From contig NC_057827.1 of NCBI RefSeq assembly GCF_910594005.1, positions 3,658,001 through 3,722,000 on the forward strand: a DNA stretch of 64,000 bases, given 5' to 3'. The position numbers and the translations under genes are program-made. The stretch comes from Cervus elaphus (Eukaryota; Chordata; Mammalia; Artiodactyla; Cervidae). Shown piece by piece: positions 23,860 through 36,739 of this stretch. Each line of letters starts with the position of its first letter. Within the stretch, counting starts at the first letter, position 1. The notes below the pieces were generated by a model. The model was not told the DNA's origin. It ran no database searches and was given only the letters and a program-made list of their open reading frames with translations.

Positions 23860-26660
23860 ACGCCTCTCCAGCTGAGGCGGGAGACCAAGTGTCCCTTTCC
23901 ACGTGCCACAGAAATCCTCGGACTCCTATCAAGTTTCACGAGGAGTCAGACATCGTCTCCTTTGGAGGCACTGATCTCCGAGTACCTCTGGAGTTTTCAA
24001 AGGATGTGAGGCCTCCGGTCGCGATGAGGTGGGGAACTAGGTCTTTCTCTGTGGTCTACACAGGGGATTCAGACATCCTTTCGTCTTGGGAGATGCAAGA
24101 CGAGCCTGCATTCAAGTCACTGCAGGGATATCCGGCCTTATTTCGAGTCAGGGCATCGCGGTGTCCATTCCACTTGAGGCCGCAAACTCAGGGTCCCTCT
24201 CACATACCTAGAACTGAGAGAAGCCTGCTCTTGAGGTGCTTGTGGCAAGGTGGTATTCCTCTGGAGTCGAAGCCAGGGACTAACCTCTCATCTCGAGTTG
24301 ATTTTTGGTCCACGGAGCTCTTTCGTGTTGCTGCAGTGACCTCAGGATCCCTCTAGCCTTGAAACAGTGTTCTTGGTGTTTCTCTGGAGTGCCATCAAGG
24401 AAATCAAGGCTCCTTTCAGGTGTGATGTGTAACACGGAATTGCTCTGCACGCAGTGCAGGGGAATAGGGCCTCATCTCGCCGCGAGGGGGAAGTCTCATG
24501 GTTTTTCTCGAATTGCGGCGGGAACCTGGGGTATATTCTCAAGTTACGACGGGGATGGCCATTCCACACACGTGTTTCTTCAGCGATGTCAGGACTCCTG
24601 CCTAGTTACGAGGGACAACTCGGGATTCTCCTCGAGGCTTGGCAGGGCAATTGGGACGCCTCTCCAGCTGAGGCGGGAGACCAAGGGTCCCTTTCCACGT
24701 GCCACAGGAATCCTGGGACTCCTATCAAGTTTCACGAGGAGTCAGGCATCGTCTCCTTTGGAGGCACTGATCTCCGCGTACTCTGGAGTTTTCAAAGGAG
24801 GTGAGGCCTCCGGTCGCGATGAGGTGGGGAACTAGGTCTTTCTCTGTGGTCTCCACAGGGAATTCAGACATCCTTTCGTCTTGGGAGATGCAAGACGAGC
24901 CTGCATTCAAGTCACTGCAGGGATATCCGGCCTTATTTCGCGTCAGGGCATCGCGGTGTCCATTCCAATTGAGGCCGCAAAATCAGGGTCCCTCTCACAT
25001 AGCTAGAGCTGAGAGAAGCCTCCTCTTGAGGTGCTTGTGGTAAAGTGGTATTCCTCTGGAGTCGAAGCCAGGGACTAACCTCTCATCTCGAGTTGATTTT
25101 TGGTCCACGGAGCTCTTTCGTGTTGCTACAGTGACCTCGGGATCCCTCTAGCCTTGAAACAGTGTTCTTGGGGTTTCTCTGGAGTGCCATCAAGGAAATC
25201 AAGGCTCCTTTCATGTGTGATGTTCAACACGGAATTGCTCTGCACGCAGTGCAGGGGAATCGGGCCTCATCTCGCGGCGAGGGGGAAGTCTCATGGTTTT
25301 TCTCGAGTTGCGGCGGGAACCTGGGGTATATTCTCGAGTTACGACGGGGATGGCCCTTCCACCCACGTGTTTCTTCAGCGACGTCAGGACTCCTGCCTAG
25401 TTGCGAGGGACAACTCGGGGTTCTCCTCGAGGCTTGGCAGGGCAATTGGGATGCCTCTCCAGCTGAGGTGGGAGACCAAGGGTCCCTTTCCACGTGCCAC
25501 AGGAATCCTGGGACTCCTATCAAGTTTCCGAGGAGTCAGGCATCGTCTCCTTTGGAGGCACTGATCTCCGCGTACCTCTGGAGTTTTCAAAGGATGTGAG
25601 GCCTCCGGTCGCGATGAGGTGGGGAACTAGGTCTTTCTCTGTGGTCTACACGGGTGATTCAGACATCCTTTCGTCGTGGGAGATGCAAGACGAGCCTGCA
25701 TTCAAGTCACTGCAGGGATATCCGGCCTTATTTCGCATCAGGGCATCGCGGTCTTCATTCCACTTGAGGCCGCAAACTCAGGGTCCCTCTCACATAGCTA
25801 GAGCTGAGAGAAGCCTCCTCTTGAGGTGCTTGTGGTAAGGTGGTATTCCCCTGGAGTCGAAGCCAGGGACTAACCTCTCTTCTCGAGTTGATTTTTGGTC
25901 CACGGAGCTCTTTCGTGTTGCTACAGTGACCTCAGGATCCCTCTAGCCTTGAAACAGTGTTCTTGGGGTTTCTCTGGAGTGCCATCAAGGAAATCAAGGC
26001 TCCTTTCATGTGTGATGTGCAACACGGAATTGCTCTGCACGCAGTGCAGGGGAATCGGGCCTCATCTCGCGGCGAGGGGGAAGTCTCATGGTTTTTCTCG
26101 AGTTGCGGCGGGAACCTGCGTTTTATTCTCGAGTTACGACGGGGATGGCCCTTCCACACACGTGTTTGTTCAGCGACATCAGGACTCTTGCCTAGTTGCG
26201 AGGAACAACTCGGGATTCTCCTCGAGGCTTGGCAGGGCAATTGGGACGCCTCTCCAGCTGAGGCGGGAGACCAAGGGTCCCTTTCCACGTGCCTCAGGAA
26301 TCCTGGGACTCCTATCAAGTTTCACGAGGAGTCAGGCATCGTCTCCTTTGGAGGCACTGATCTCCGCGTACCTCTGGAGTTTTCAAAGGATGTGAGGCCT
26401 GCGGTCGAGATGAGATGGGGAACTAGGTCTTTCTCTGTGGTCTCCACAGGGGATTCAGACATCCTTTCATCTTGGGAGATGCAAGACGAGCCTGCATTCA
26501 AGTCACTGCAGGGATATCCGGCCTCATTTCGAGTCAGGGAATCGCAGTGTCCATTTCACTTGAGGCCGCATAATCAGCGTCCCTCTCACATACCCAGAGC
26601 TGAGAGAAGCCTCCTCTTGAGGTGCTTGTGGTAAGGTGGTATTCCGCTGGAGTCAAAGCC
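23860..26660 (+). repeat. 5-unit-offset block, copy 1
   Basis: About 2.8 kb that recurs at 27838-30639. Diagnostic variants present in both: CACAGAAATCCTCGG, CTCCGAGTACC, TGGCAAGG (TAA changed to CAA), GTTGCTGCAG, TTGGTGTTTC, GTGTAACACGG, GAATAGGGCC, GCGTACTCTGG (1-bp deletion), TTTCCGAGGAG (1-bp deletion), CGTCGTGGG, GCGTTTTATTC, GAGGAACAAC and GGTCGAGATGAGATGG. The left edge is marked by AGGGAAATTGGG and GATTCTGCTC, which copy 2 lacks. Confidence 0.92.
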
Positions 26661-26799
26661 AGGGACTAACCTCTCATCTCGAGTTGATTTTTGGTCCACG
26701 GAGATCTTTCCTGTTGCTACAGTGACCTCAGGATCCCTCTAGCCTTGAAAAAGTGTTCTTGGGGTTTCTCTGGAGTGCCATCAAGGAAATCAAGGCTCC

Positions 26800-27860
26800 T
26801 TTCATGTGTGATGTGCAACACGGAATTGCTCTGCAAGCAGTGCAGGGGAACCGGGCCTCATATCGTGGCGCGGGGGAAGTCTGATGGTTTTTCTCGAGTT
26901 GCGGAGGGAACCTGGAGTATATTCTCGAGTTACGACGGGGATGGCCCTTCCAACCACGTGTTTGTTCAGCGACGGCAGGACTCCTGCCTAGTTGCGAGGG
27001 ACAACTCGGGATTCTCCTCGAGGCTCGGCAGGGCAATTGGGACGCCTCTCCAGCTGAGGCGGGAGACCAAGGGTCCCTTTCCATGTGCCACAGGAATCCT
27101 GGGACTCCTATCAAGTTTCACGAGGAGTCAGGCATCGTCTCCTTTGGAGGCACTGATCTCCGCATACCTCTGGAGTTTTCAAAGGATGTGAGGACTCCGG
27201 TCGCGATGAGGTGGGGAACTAGATCTTTCTCTGTGGTCTCCACAGGTGATTCAGACATCCTTTCGTCTTGGGAGATGCAAGACGCGCCTGCATTCAAGTC
27301 ACTGCAGGGATATCCGACCTTATTTCGAATCAGAGCATCGCGGTGTCCATTCCACTTGAGGCCGCAAACTCAGGGTCCCTCTCACATACCTAGAGCTGAG
27401 AGAAGCCTCCTCTTGAGGTGCTTGTGTTAAGGTGGTATTCCTCTGGAGTCGAAGCCAGGGACTATCCTCTCATCTCGAGTTGATTTTTGGGCCACGGTGC
27501 TCTTTCGTGTGGCTACAGTGACCTCAGGATCCCTCTAGCCTTGAAAGAGTGTTCTTGGGGTTTCTCTGGAGTGCCATCAAGGAAATCAAGTCTCCTTTCA
27601 TGTGTGATGTGCAACACTGAATTGCTCTGCACGCAGTGCAGGGGAATTGGGCCTCATCTCGCGGTGAGGGGGAAGTCTCATGGTTTTTCTCGAGTTGCGG
27701 CGGGAACCTGGGGTATATTCTCGAGTTACGACGGGGATGGCCCTTCCACCTACGTGTTTGTTCAGCGACGTCAGGACTCCTGCCTAGTTCCGAGGGACAA
27801 CTCGGGATTCTCCTCGAGGCTTGGCAGGGCAATTGGGACGCCTCTCCAGCTGAGGCGGGA
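26800..27860 (+). repeat. 6-unit-offset block, copy 1
   Basis: Recurs at 31575-32635, offset 4775 bp. Shared markers are GGAACCGGGCC, GAAGTCTGATGG, GATTCAGA/GATTGAGA region with CCACAGGTGATT, CGAATCAGAGC, GTGTTAAGG, GACTATCCTC, TTGGGCCACGGTGC, GAAAGAGTG, AAGTCTCC, CAACACTGAATTG and CACCTACGTG. The match ends near 27,865 (AAGTGTCC against AAGGGTCC), which is also where the 5-unit block copy 2 begins, so this is a recombination-type junction. Confidence 0.85.
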
Positions 27861-30639
27861 GACCAAGTGTCCCTTTCCACGTGCCACAGAAATCCTCGGA
27901 CTCCTATCAAGTTTCACGAGGAGTCAGACATCGTCTCCTTTGGAGGCACTGATCTCCGAGTACCTCTGGAGTTTTCAAAGGATGTGAGGCCTCCGGTCGC
28001 GATGAGGTGGGGAACTAGGTCTTTCTCTGTGGTCTACACAGGGGATTCAGACATCCTTTCGTCTTGGGAGATGCAAGACGAGCCTGCATTCAAGTCACTG
28101 CAGGGATATCCGGCCTTATTTCGAGTCAGGGCATCGCGGTGTCCATTCCACTTGAGGCCGCAAACTCAGGGTCCCTCTCACATACCTAGAACTGAGAGAA
28201 GCCTGCTCTTGAGGTGCTTGTGGCAAGGTGGTATTCCTCTGGAGTCGAAGCCAGGGACTAACCTCTCATCTCGAGTTGATTTTTGGTCCACGGAGCTCTT
28301 TCGTGTTGCTGCAGTGACCTCAGGATCCCTCTAGCCTTGAAACAGTGTTCTTGGTGTTTCTCTGGAGTGCCATCAAGGAAATCAAGGCTCCTTTCAGGTG
28401 TGATGTGTAACACGGAATTGCTCTGCACGCAGTGCAGGGGAATAGGGCCTCATCTCGCCGCGAGGGGGAAGTCTCATGGTTTTTCTCGAATTGCGGCGGG
28501 AACCTGGGGTATATTCTCAAGTTACGACGGGGATGGCCATTCCACACACGTGTTTCTTCAGCGACGTCAGGACTCCTGCCTAGTTACGAGGGACAACTCG
28601 GGATTCTCCTCGAGGCTTGGCAGGGCAATTGGGACGCCTCTCCAGCTGAGGCGGGAGACCAAAGGTCCCTTTCCACGTGCCACAGGAATCCTGGGACTCC
28701 TATCAAGTTTCACGAGGAGTCAGGCATCGTCTCCTTTGGAGGCACTGATCTCCGCGTACTCTGGAGTTTTCAAAGGAGGTGAGGCCTCCGGTCGCGATGA
28801 GGTGGGGAACTAGGTCTTTCTCTGTGGTCTCCACAGGGAATTCAGACATCCTTTCGTCTTGGGAGATGCAAGACGAGCCTGCATTCAAGTCACTGCAGGG
28901 ATATCCGGCCTTATTTCGCGTCAGGGCATCGCGGTGTCCATTCCAATTGAGGCCGCAAAATCAGGGTCCCTCTCACATAGCTAGAGCTGAGAGAAGCCTC
29001 CTCTTGAGGTGCTTGTGGTAAGGTGGTATTCCTCTGGAGTCGAAGCCAGGGACTAACCTCTCATCTCGAGTTGATTTTTGGTCCACGGAGCTCTTTCGTG
29101 TTGCTACAGTGACCTCGGGATCCCTCTAGCCTTGAAACAGTGTTCTTGGGGTTTCTCTGGAGTGCCATCAAGGAAATCAAGGCTCCTTTCATGTGTGATG
29201 TTCAACACGGAATTGCTCTGCACGCAGTGCAGGGGAATCGGGCCTCATCTCGCGGCGAGGGGGAAGTCTCATGGTTTTTCTCGAGTTGCGGCGGGAACCT
29301 GGGGTATATTCTCGAGTTACGACGGGGATGGCCCTTCCACCCACGTGTTTCTTCAGCGACGTCAGGACTCCTGCCTAGTTGCGAGGGACAACTCGGGGTT
29401 CTCCTCGAGGCTTGGCAGGGCAATTGGGATGCCTCTCCAGCTGAGGTGGGAGACCAAGGGTCCCTTTCCACGTGCCACAGGAATCCTGGGACTCCTATCA
29501 AGTTTCCGAGGAGTCAGGCATCGTCTCCTTTGGAGGCACTGATCTCCGCGTACCTCTGGAGTTTTCAAAGGATGTGAGGCCTCCGGTCGCGATGAGGTGG
29601 GGAACTAGGGTCTTTCTCTGTGGTCTACACGGGTGATTCAGACATCCTTTCGTCGTGGGAGATGCAAGACGAGCCTGCATTCAAGTCACTGCAGGGATAT
29701 CCGGCCTTATTTCGCATCAGGGCATCGCGGTCTTCATTCCACTTGAGGCCGCAAACTCAGGGTCCCTCTCACATAGCTAGAGCTGAGAGAAGCCTCCTCT
29801 TGAGGTGCTTGTGGTAAGGTGGTATTCCCCTGGAGTCGAAGCCAGGGACTAACCTCTCTTCTCGAGTTGATTTTTGGTCCACGGAGCTCTTTCGTGTTGC
29901 TACAGTGACCTCAGGATCCCTCTAGCCTTGAAACAGTGTTCTTGGGGTTTCTCTGGAGTGCCATCAAGGAAATCAAGGCTCCTTTCATGTGTGATGTGCA
30001 ACACGGAATTGCTCTGCACGCAGTGCAGGGGAATCGGGCCTCATCTCGCGGCGAGGGGGAAGTCTCATGGTTTTTCTCGAGTTGCGGCGGGAACCTGCGT
30101 TTTATTCTCGAGTTACGACGGGGATGGCCCTTCCACACACGTGTTTGTTCAGCGACATCAGGACTCTTGCCTAGTTGCGAGGAACAACTCGGGATTCTCC
30201 TCGAGGCTTGGCAGGGCAATTGGGACGCCTCTCCAGCTGAGGCGGGAGACCAAGGGTCCCTTTCCACGTGCCTCAGGAATCCTGGGACTCCTATCAAGTT
30301 TCACGAGGAGTCAGGCATCGTCTCCTTTGGAGGCACTGATCTCCGCGTACCTCTGGAGTTTTCAAAGGATGTGAGGCCTGCGGTCGAGATGAGATGGGGA
30401 ACTAGGTCTTTCTCTGTGGTCTCCACAGGGGATTCAGACATCCTTTCATCTTGGGAGATGCAAGACGAGCCTGCATTCAAGTCACTGCAGGGATATCCGG
30501 CCTCATTTCGAGTCAGGGAATCGCAGTGTCCATTTCACTTGAGGCCGCAAAATCAGCGTCCCTCTCACATACCCAGAGCTGAGAGAAGCCTCCTCTTGAG
30601 GTGCTTGTGGTAAGGTGGTATTCCGCTGGAGTCAAAGCC
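27838..30639 (+). repeat. 5-unit-offset block, copy 2
   Basis: The second copy, offset 3978 bp, becomes 3979 after a 1-bp insertion in ACTAGGGTCTTTC near 29,610. I count about six further differences, for example GCGACGTC for GCGATGTC, CCAAAGGTCC for CCAAGGGTCC, TAAGGTGG for TAAAGTGG and CAAAATCAGCG for CATAATCAGCG. Upstream of it lies sequence of the 26.7/31.5 kb class, so the two copies have different left flanks. Confidence 0.92.
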
Positions 30640-32259
30640 AGGGACTAACCTCTCACCTCGAGTTGATTTTTGGTCCACGGAGCTCTTTCCTGTTGCTACA
30701 GTTACCTCAGGATCCCGCTAGTCTTGAAACAGTGTTCTTGGGGTTTCTCTGGAGTGCCATCAAGGAAATCAAGGCTCCTTTCATGTGTGATGTGCAACAC
30801 GGAATTGCTCTGCAAGCAGTGCAGGGGAATCGGGCCTCATATCGTGGCGAGGGGGAAGTCTCATGGTTTTTCTCGAGTTGCGGAGGGAACCTGGAGTATA
30901 TTCTCGAGTTACGACGGGGATGGCCCTTCCAACCACGTGTTTGTTCAGCGACGTCAGGACTCCTGCCTAGTTGCGACGGACAACTCGGGATTCTCCTCGA
31001 GGCTTGGCAGGGCAATTGGGACGCCTCTCCAGCTGAGGCGGGAGACCAAGGGTCCCTTTCCATGTGCCACAGGAATCCTGGGACTCCTATCAAGTTTCAC
31101 GAGGAGTCAGGCATCGTCTCCTTTGGAGGCACTGATCTCCGCATACCTCTGGAGTTTTCAAAGGATGTGAGGCCTCCGGTCGCGATGAGTTAGGGAACTA
31201 GATCTTTCTCTGTGGTCTCCACAGGTGATTCAGACATCCTTTCGTCTTGGGAGATGCAAGACGCGCCTGCATTCAAGTCACTGCAGGGATATACGACCTT
31301 ATTTCGAATCAGAGCATCGCGGTGTCCATTCCACTTGAGGCCGCAAACTCAGGGTCCCTCTCACATACCTAGAGCTGAGAGAAGCCACCTCTTGAGGTGC
31401 TTGTGGTAAGGTGGTATTCCTCTGGAGTCGAAGCCAGGGACTAACCTCTCATCTCGAGTTGATTTTTGGTCCACGGAGCTCTTTCGTGTTGCTACAGTGA
31501 CATCAGGATCCCTCTAGCCTTGAAACTGTGTTCTTGGGGTTTCTCTGGAGTGCCATCAAGGAAATCAAGGCTCCTTTCATGTGTGATGTGCAACACGGAA
31601 TTGCTCTGCAAGCAGTGCAGGGGAACCGGGCCTCATATCGTTGCGAGGGGGAAGTCTGATGGTTTTTCTCGAGTTGCGGAGGGAACCTGGAGTATGTTCT
31701 CGAGTTACGACGGGGATGGCCCTTCCAACCACGTGTTTGTTCAGCGACGGCAGGACTCCTGCCTAGTTGCGAGGGACAACTCGGGATTCTCCTCGAGGCT
31801 TGGCAGGGCAATTGGGACGCCTCTCCAGCTGAGGCGGGAGACCAAGGGTCCCTTTCCATGTGCCACAGGAATCCTGGGACTCCTATCAAGTTTCACGAGG
31901 AGTCAGGCATCGTCTCCTTTGGAGGCACTGATCTCCGCATACCTCTGGAGTTTTCAAAGGATGTGAGGCCTCCGGTCGCGATGAGGTGGGGAACTAGATC
32001 TTTCTCTGTGGTCTCCACAGGTGATTGAGACATCCTTTCGTCTTGGGAGATGCAAGACGCGCCTGCATTCAAGTCACTGCAGGGATATACGACCTTATTT
32101 CGAATCAGAGCATCGCGGTGTCCATTCCACTTGAGGCCGCAAACTCAGGGTCCCTCTCACATACCTAGAGCTGAGAGAAGCCTCCTCTTGAGGTGCTTGT
32201 GTTAAGGTGGTATTCCTCTGGAGTCGAAGCCAGGGACTATCCTCTCATCTCGAGTTGAT
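30600..32259 (+). repeat. 3961-bp-offset block, copy 1
   Basis: Two units recur at 34561-36220. The offset is five units but only 3961 bp, because two of the intervening units carry the same 9-bp deletion and one a further single-base loss. Shared markers: ATTCCGCTGGAGTCAAAGCC, CTCACCTCG, GTTACCTCAGG, CCCGCTAGTCTTG, CTGCAAGCAG, CATATCGTGGCG, TTGCGACGGAC and AAGCCACCTC. This copy has GATGAGTTAGGG near 31,186. Confidence 0.85.
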
Positions 32260-32635
32260 TTTTGGGCCACGGTGCTCTTTCGTGTGGCTACAGTGACCTC
32301 AGGATCCCTCTAGCCTTGAAAGAGTGTTCTTGGGGTTTCTCTGGAGTGCCATCAAGGAAATCAAGTCTCCTTTCATGTGTGATGTGCAACACTGAATTGC
32401 TCTGCACGCAGTGCAGGGGAATTGGGCCTCATCTCGCGGCGAGGGGGAAGTCTCATGGTTTTTCTCGAGTTGCGGCGGGAACCTGGGGTATATTCTCGAG
32501 TTACGACGGGGATGGCCCTTCCACCTACGTGTTTGTTCAGCGACGTCAGGACTCCTGCCTAGTTCCGAGGGACAACTCGGGATTCTCCTCGAGGCTTGGC
32601 AGGGCAATTGGGACGCCTCTCCAGCTGAGGCGGGA
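31575..32635 (+). repeat. 6-unit-offset block, copy 2
   Basis: Counterpart of 26800-27860. Its first half is also the second half of the 3961-bp-offset block below, so the same tract exists three times (about 26.8, 31.6 and 35.5 kb). Local differences include ATATACGACC for ATATCCGACC, CGTTGCGAGG for CGTGGCGCGG and GATTGAGACATCC near 32,025. Confidence 0.82.
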
Positions 32636-32943
32636 GACCAAGGGTCCCTTTCCACGTGCCACAGGAATCCTGGGACTCCTATCAAGTTTCACGAGGAGTC
32701 AGGCATCGTCTCCTTTGGAGTCACTGATCTCCGCGTACCTCTGGAGTTTTCAAAGGATGTGAGGCCTCCGGTCGCAATGAGGTGGGGAACTAGGTATTTT
32801 TCTGTGGTCTCCACAGGGGATTCGGACATCCTTTCATCTTGGGAGATGCAAGACGAGCCTGCATTCAAGTCACTGCAGGGATATCCGGCCTTATTTCGAG
32901 TCAGGGCATCGCGGTCTCCATTCCACTTGAGGCCGCAAACTCA

Positions 32944-32945
32944 GC
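32944..32945 (+). repeat. 9-bp deletion junction in monomer 41
   Basis: ACTCAG is joined directly to CACATAGC; nine bases (GGTCCCTCT) present in other units are missing. The unit is 787 bp. Confidence 0.9.
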
Positions 32946-33035
32946 ACATAGCTAGAGCTGAGAGAAGCCTCCTCTTGAGGTGCTTGTGGTAAGGTGGTAT
33001 TCCTCTGGAGTCGAAGCCAGGGACTAACCTCTCAT

Positions 33036-33415
33036 CTCGAGTTGATTGTTGGTCCACGGAATTCTTTCCTGTTGCTACAGTGACCTCAGTTTCCCTCTAG
33101 CCTTGAAACAGTGTTCTTGGGGTTTCTCTGGAGTGCCATCAAGGAAATCAAGGCTCCTTTCATGTGTGATGTGCAACACGGAATTGCTCTGCACGCAGTG
33201 CAGGGGAATCGGGCCTCATCTCGCGGCGAGGGGGAAGTCTCATGGTTTTTCTCGAGTTGCGGCGGGAACCTGGGGTATATTCTCGAGTTACGACGGGGAT
33301 GGCCCTTCCACACACGTGTTTGTTCAGCGACGTCAGGACTCCTGCCTATTTGCAAGGGACAACTCGGGATTCACCTCGAGGCTTGGCAGGGCAATTGGGA
33401 CGCCTCTCCAGCTGA
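33036..33415 (+). repeat. EcoRI-variant tract, copy 1
   Basis: A 380-bp tract with TTGATTGTTGG, CGGAATTCTTTCC (an EcoRI site absent from the usual CGGAGCTC), CTCAGTTTCCC, CCTATTTGCAAGG and GGATTCACCTCG. All recur at 36210-36588. Beyond 33,418 the unit reads GAGGCCAGAGACC, which the other copy lacks. Confidence 0.85.
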
Positions 33416-34525
33416 GGCCAGAGACCAAGGGTCCCTTTCCACGTGCCACAGGAATCCTGGGACTCCTATCAAGTTTCACGAGGAGTCAGGCATCGTCTCC
33501 TTTGGAAGCACTTATCTCCGCGTACCTCTGGAGTTGTCAAAGGATATGAGGCCTCCGGTCGCGATGAGGTGGGGAACTAGATCTTTCTCTGAGGTCTCCA
33601 CAGTGGATTCAGACATCCTTTCGTCTTGGGAGATGCAAGACGCGCCTGCATTCAAGTCACTGCAGGGATATCCGGCCTTATTTCGAGTCAGGGCATCTCG
33701 GTGTCCATTCCACTTGAGGCCGCAAACTCAGGGTCCCTCTCACATACCTAGAGCTGAGAGAAGCCTCCTCTTGTGGTGCTTGTGTTAAGGTGGTATTCCT
33801 CTGGAGTCGAAGCCAGGGACTAACCTCTCATCTCGAGTTGATTTTTGGGCCACGGTGCTCTTTCGTGTGGCTACAGTGACCTCAGGATCCCTCTAGTCTT
33901 GAAACAGTGTTCTTGGGGTTTCTCTGGAGTGCCGTCAAGGAAATCAAGGCTCCTTTCATGTGTGATGTGCAACACTGAATTGCTCTGCACGCAGTGCAGT
34001 GGAATCGGGCCTCATCTCGTGGCGAGGGGGAAGTCTCATGGTTTTTCTCGAGTGCGGCGGGAACCTGGGGTATATTCTCGAGTTACGACGGGGATGGCCC
34101 TTCCACACACGTGTTTGTTCAGCGACGTCAGGACTCCTGCCTAGTTGCGAGGGACAACTCGGGATTCTCCTCGAGACTTGGCAGGGCAATTGGGATGCCT
34201 CTCCAGCTGAGGCGGGAGACCAAGGGTCCCTTTCCACGTGCCACAGGAATCCTGCGACTCCTATCCAGTTTCACGAGGAGTCAGGCATCGTCTCCTTTGG
34301 AGGCACTGATCTCCGCGTACCTCTGGAGTTTTCAAAGGATGTGAGGCCTCCGGTCGCGATGAGGTGGGGAACTAGGTCTTTCTCTGTAGTCTCCACAGGG
34401 GATTCAGACATCCTTTCATCTTGGGAGATGCAAGACGAGCCTGCATTCAAGTCACTGCAGGGATATCCGGCCTTATTTCGAGTCAGGGCATCGCGGTGTC
34501 CATTCCACTTGAGGGCGCAAACTCA

Positions 34526-34527
34526 GC
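34526..34527 (+). repeat. 9-bp deletion junction in monomer 43
   Basis: Same junction as in monomer 41, here preceded by GAGGGCGCAAACTCAG. This unit also lost one base in CTCGAGTGCGG near 34,052 and is 786 bp, the shortest here. Confidence 0.9.
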
Positions 34528-34560
34528 ACATAGCTAGAGCTGAGAGAAGCCTCCTCTTGA

Positions 34561-36220
34561 GGTGCTTGTGGTAAGGTGGTATTCCGCTGGAGTCAAAGCC
34601 AGGGACTAACCTCTCACCTCGAGTTGATTTTTGGTCCACGGAGCTCTTTCCTGTTGCTACAGTTACCTCAGGATCCCGCTAGTCTTGAAACAGTGTTCTT
34701 GGGGTTTCTCTGGAGTGCCATCAAGGAAATCAAGGCTCCTTTCATGTGTGATGTGCAACACGGAATTGCTCTGCAAGCAGTGCAGGGGAATCGGGCCTCA
34801 TATCGTGGCGAGGGGGAAGTCTCATGGTTTTTCTCGAGTTGCGGAGGAAACCTGGAGTATATTCTCGAGTTACGACGGGGATGGCCCTTCCAACCACGTG
34901 TTTGTTCAGCGACGTCAGGACTCCTGCCTAGTTGCGACGGACAACTCGGGATTCTCCTCGAGGCTTGGCAGGGCAATTGGGACGCCTCTCCAGCTGAGGC
35001 GGGAGACCAAGGGTCCCTTTCCATGTGCCACAGGAATCCTGGGACTCCTATCAAGTTTCACGAGGAGTCAGGCATCGTCTCCTTTGGAGGCACTGATCTC
35101 CGCATACCTCTGGAGTTTTCAAAGGATGTGAGGCCTCCGGTCGCGATGAGGTCGGGAACTAGATCTTTCTCTGTGGTCTCCACAGGTGATTCAGACATCC
35201 TTTCGTCTTGGGAGATGCAAGACGCGCCTGCATTCAAGTCACTGCAGGGATATACGACCTTATTTCGAATCAGAGCATCGCGGTGTCCATTCCACTTGAG
35301 GCCGCAAACTCAGGGTCCCTCTCACATACCTAGAGCTGAGAGAAGCCACCTCTTGAGGTGCTTGTGGTAAGGTGGTATTCCTCTGGAGTCGAAGCCAGGG
35401 ACTAACCTCTCATCTCGAGTTGATTTTTGGTCCACGGAGCTCTTTCGTGTTGCTACAGTGACCTCAGGATCCCTCTAGCCTTGAAACTGTGTTCTTGGGG
35501 TTTCTCTGGAGTGCCATCAAGGAAATCAAGGTTCCTTTCATGTGTGATGTGCAACACGGAATTGCTCTGCAAGCAGTGCAGGGGAACCGGGCCTCATATC
35601 GTGGCGAGGGGGAAGTCTGATGGTTTTTCTCGAGTTGCGGAGGGAACCTGGAGTATATTCTCGAGTTACGACGGGGATGGCCCTTCCAACCACGTGTTTG
35701 TTCAGCGACGGCAGGACTCCTGCCTAGTTGCGAGGGACAACTCGGGATTCTCCTCGAGGCTTGGCAGGGCAATTGGGACGCCTCTCCAGCTGAGGCGGGA
35801 GACCAAGGGTCCCTTTCCATGTGCCACAGGAATCCTGGGACTCCTATCAAGTTTCACGAGGAGTCAGGCATCGTCTCCTTTGGAGGCACTGATCTCCGCA
35901 TACCTCTGGAGTTTTCAAAGGATGTGAGGCCTCCGGTCGCGATGAGGTGGGGAACTAGATATTTCTCTGTGGTCTCCACAGGTGATTCAGACATCCTTTC
36001 GTCTTGGGAGATGCAAGACGCGCCTGCATTCAAGTCACTGCAGGGATATCCGACCTTATTTCGAATCAGAGCATCGCGGTGTCCATTCCACTTGAGGCCG
36101 CAAACTCAGGGTCCCTCTCACATACCTAGAGCTGAGAGAAGCCTCCTCTTGAGGTGCCTGTGTTAAGGTGGTATTCCTCTGGAGTCGAAGCCAGGGACTA
36201 TCCTCTCATCTCGAGTTGAT
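34561..36220 (+). repeat. 3961-bp-offset block, copy 2
   Basis: Counterpart of 30600-32259 with about ten differences by eye (GAGGTCGGG for GAGTTAGGG, GGAGGAAACC for GGAGGGAACC, AAGGTTCC for AAGGCTCC, AGATATTTC for AGATCTTTC, GTGCCTGTG for GTGCTTGTG). It ends near 36,220, where TTGATTGTTGG begins and the following sequence belongs to the 33.0-kb class instead. Confidence 0.85.
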
Positions 36221-36588
36221 TGTTGGTCCACGGAATTCTTTCCTGTTGCTACAGTGACCTCAGTTTCCCTCTAGCCTTGAAACAGTGTTCTTGGGGTTTC
36301 TCTGGAGTGCCATCAAGGAAATCAAGCTCCTTTCATGTGTGATGTGCAACACGGAATTGCTCTGCACGCAGTGCAGGGGAATCGGGCCTCATCTCGCGGC
36401 GAGGGGGAAGTCTCATGGTTTTTCTCGAGTTGCGGCGGGAACCTGGGGTATATTCTCGAGTTACGACGGGGATGGCCCTTCCACACACGTGTTTGTTCAG
36501 CGACGTCAGGACTCCTGCCTATTTGCAAGGGACAACTCGGGATTCACCTCGAGGCTTGGCAGGGCAATTGGGACGCCTCTCCAGCTGA
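36210..36588 (+). repeat. EcoRI-variant tract, copy 2
   Basis: The same tract lies 3174 bp further on, becoming 3173 after loss of one base in ATCAAGCTCC near 36,326. It joins the 35-kb class on its left to the 39-kb class on its right within a single unit. Confidence 0.85.
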
Positions 36589-36739
36589 GGCGGGAGACCA
36601 AGGGTCCCTTTCCACGTGCCACAGGAATCCTGGAACTCCTATCAAGTTTCACGATGAGTCAGGCATCGTCTCCTTTGGAGGCACTGATCTCCGCGTACCT
36701 CTGGAGTTTTCAAAGGATGTGAGGCCTCCGGTCGCGATG

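Noticed and set aside
23571..24356. Open frame of 261 codons as a possible gene
   Set aside because: It is the once-per-unit satellite frame extended by a TAA to CAA change. Overlapping frames of similar length exist in other phases and on the other strand, indels between units shift it freely, and no known domain, start context or splice structure is visible.
33055..33070. EcoRI site as the basic unit boundary, as in sheep satellite I
   Set aside because: GAATTC occurs at this phase only near 33,060 and 36,233. Most units have CGGAGCTC there, so it is a local variant and not a period-defining site.
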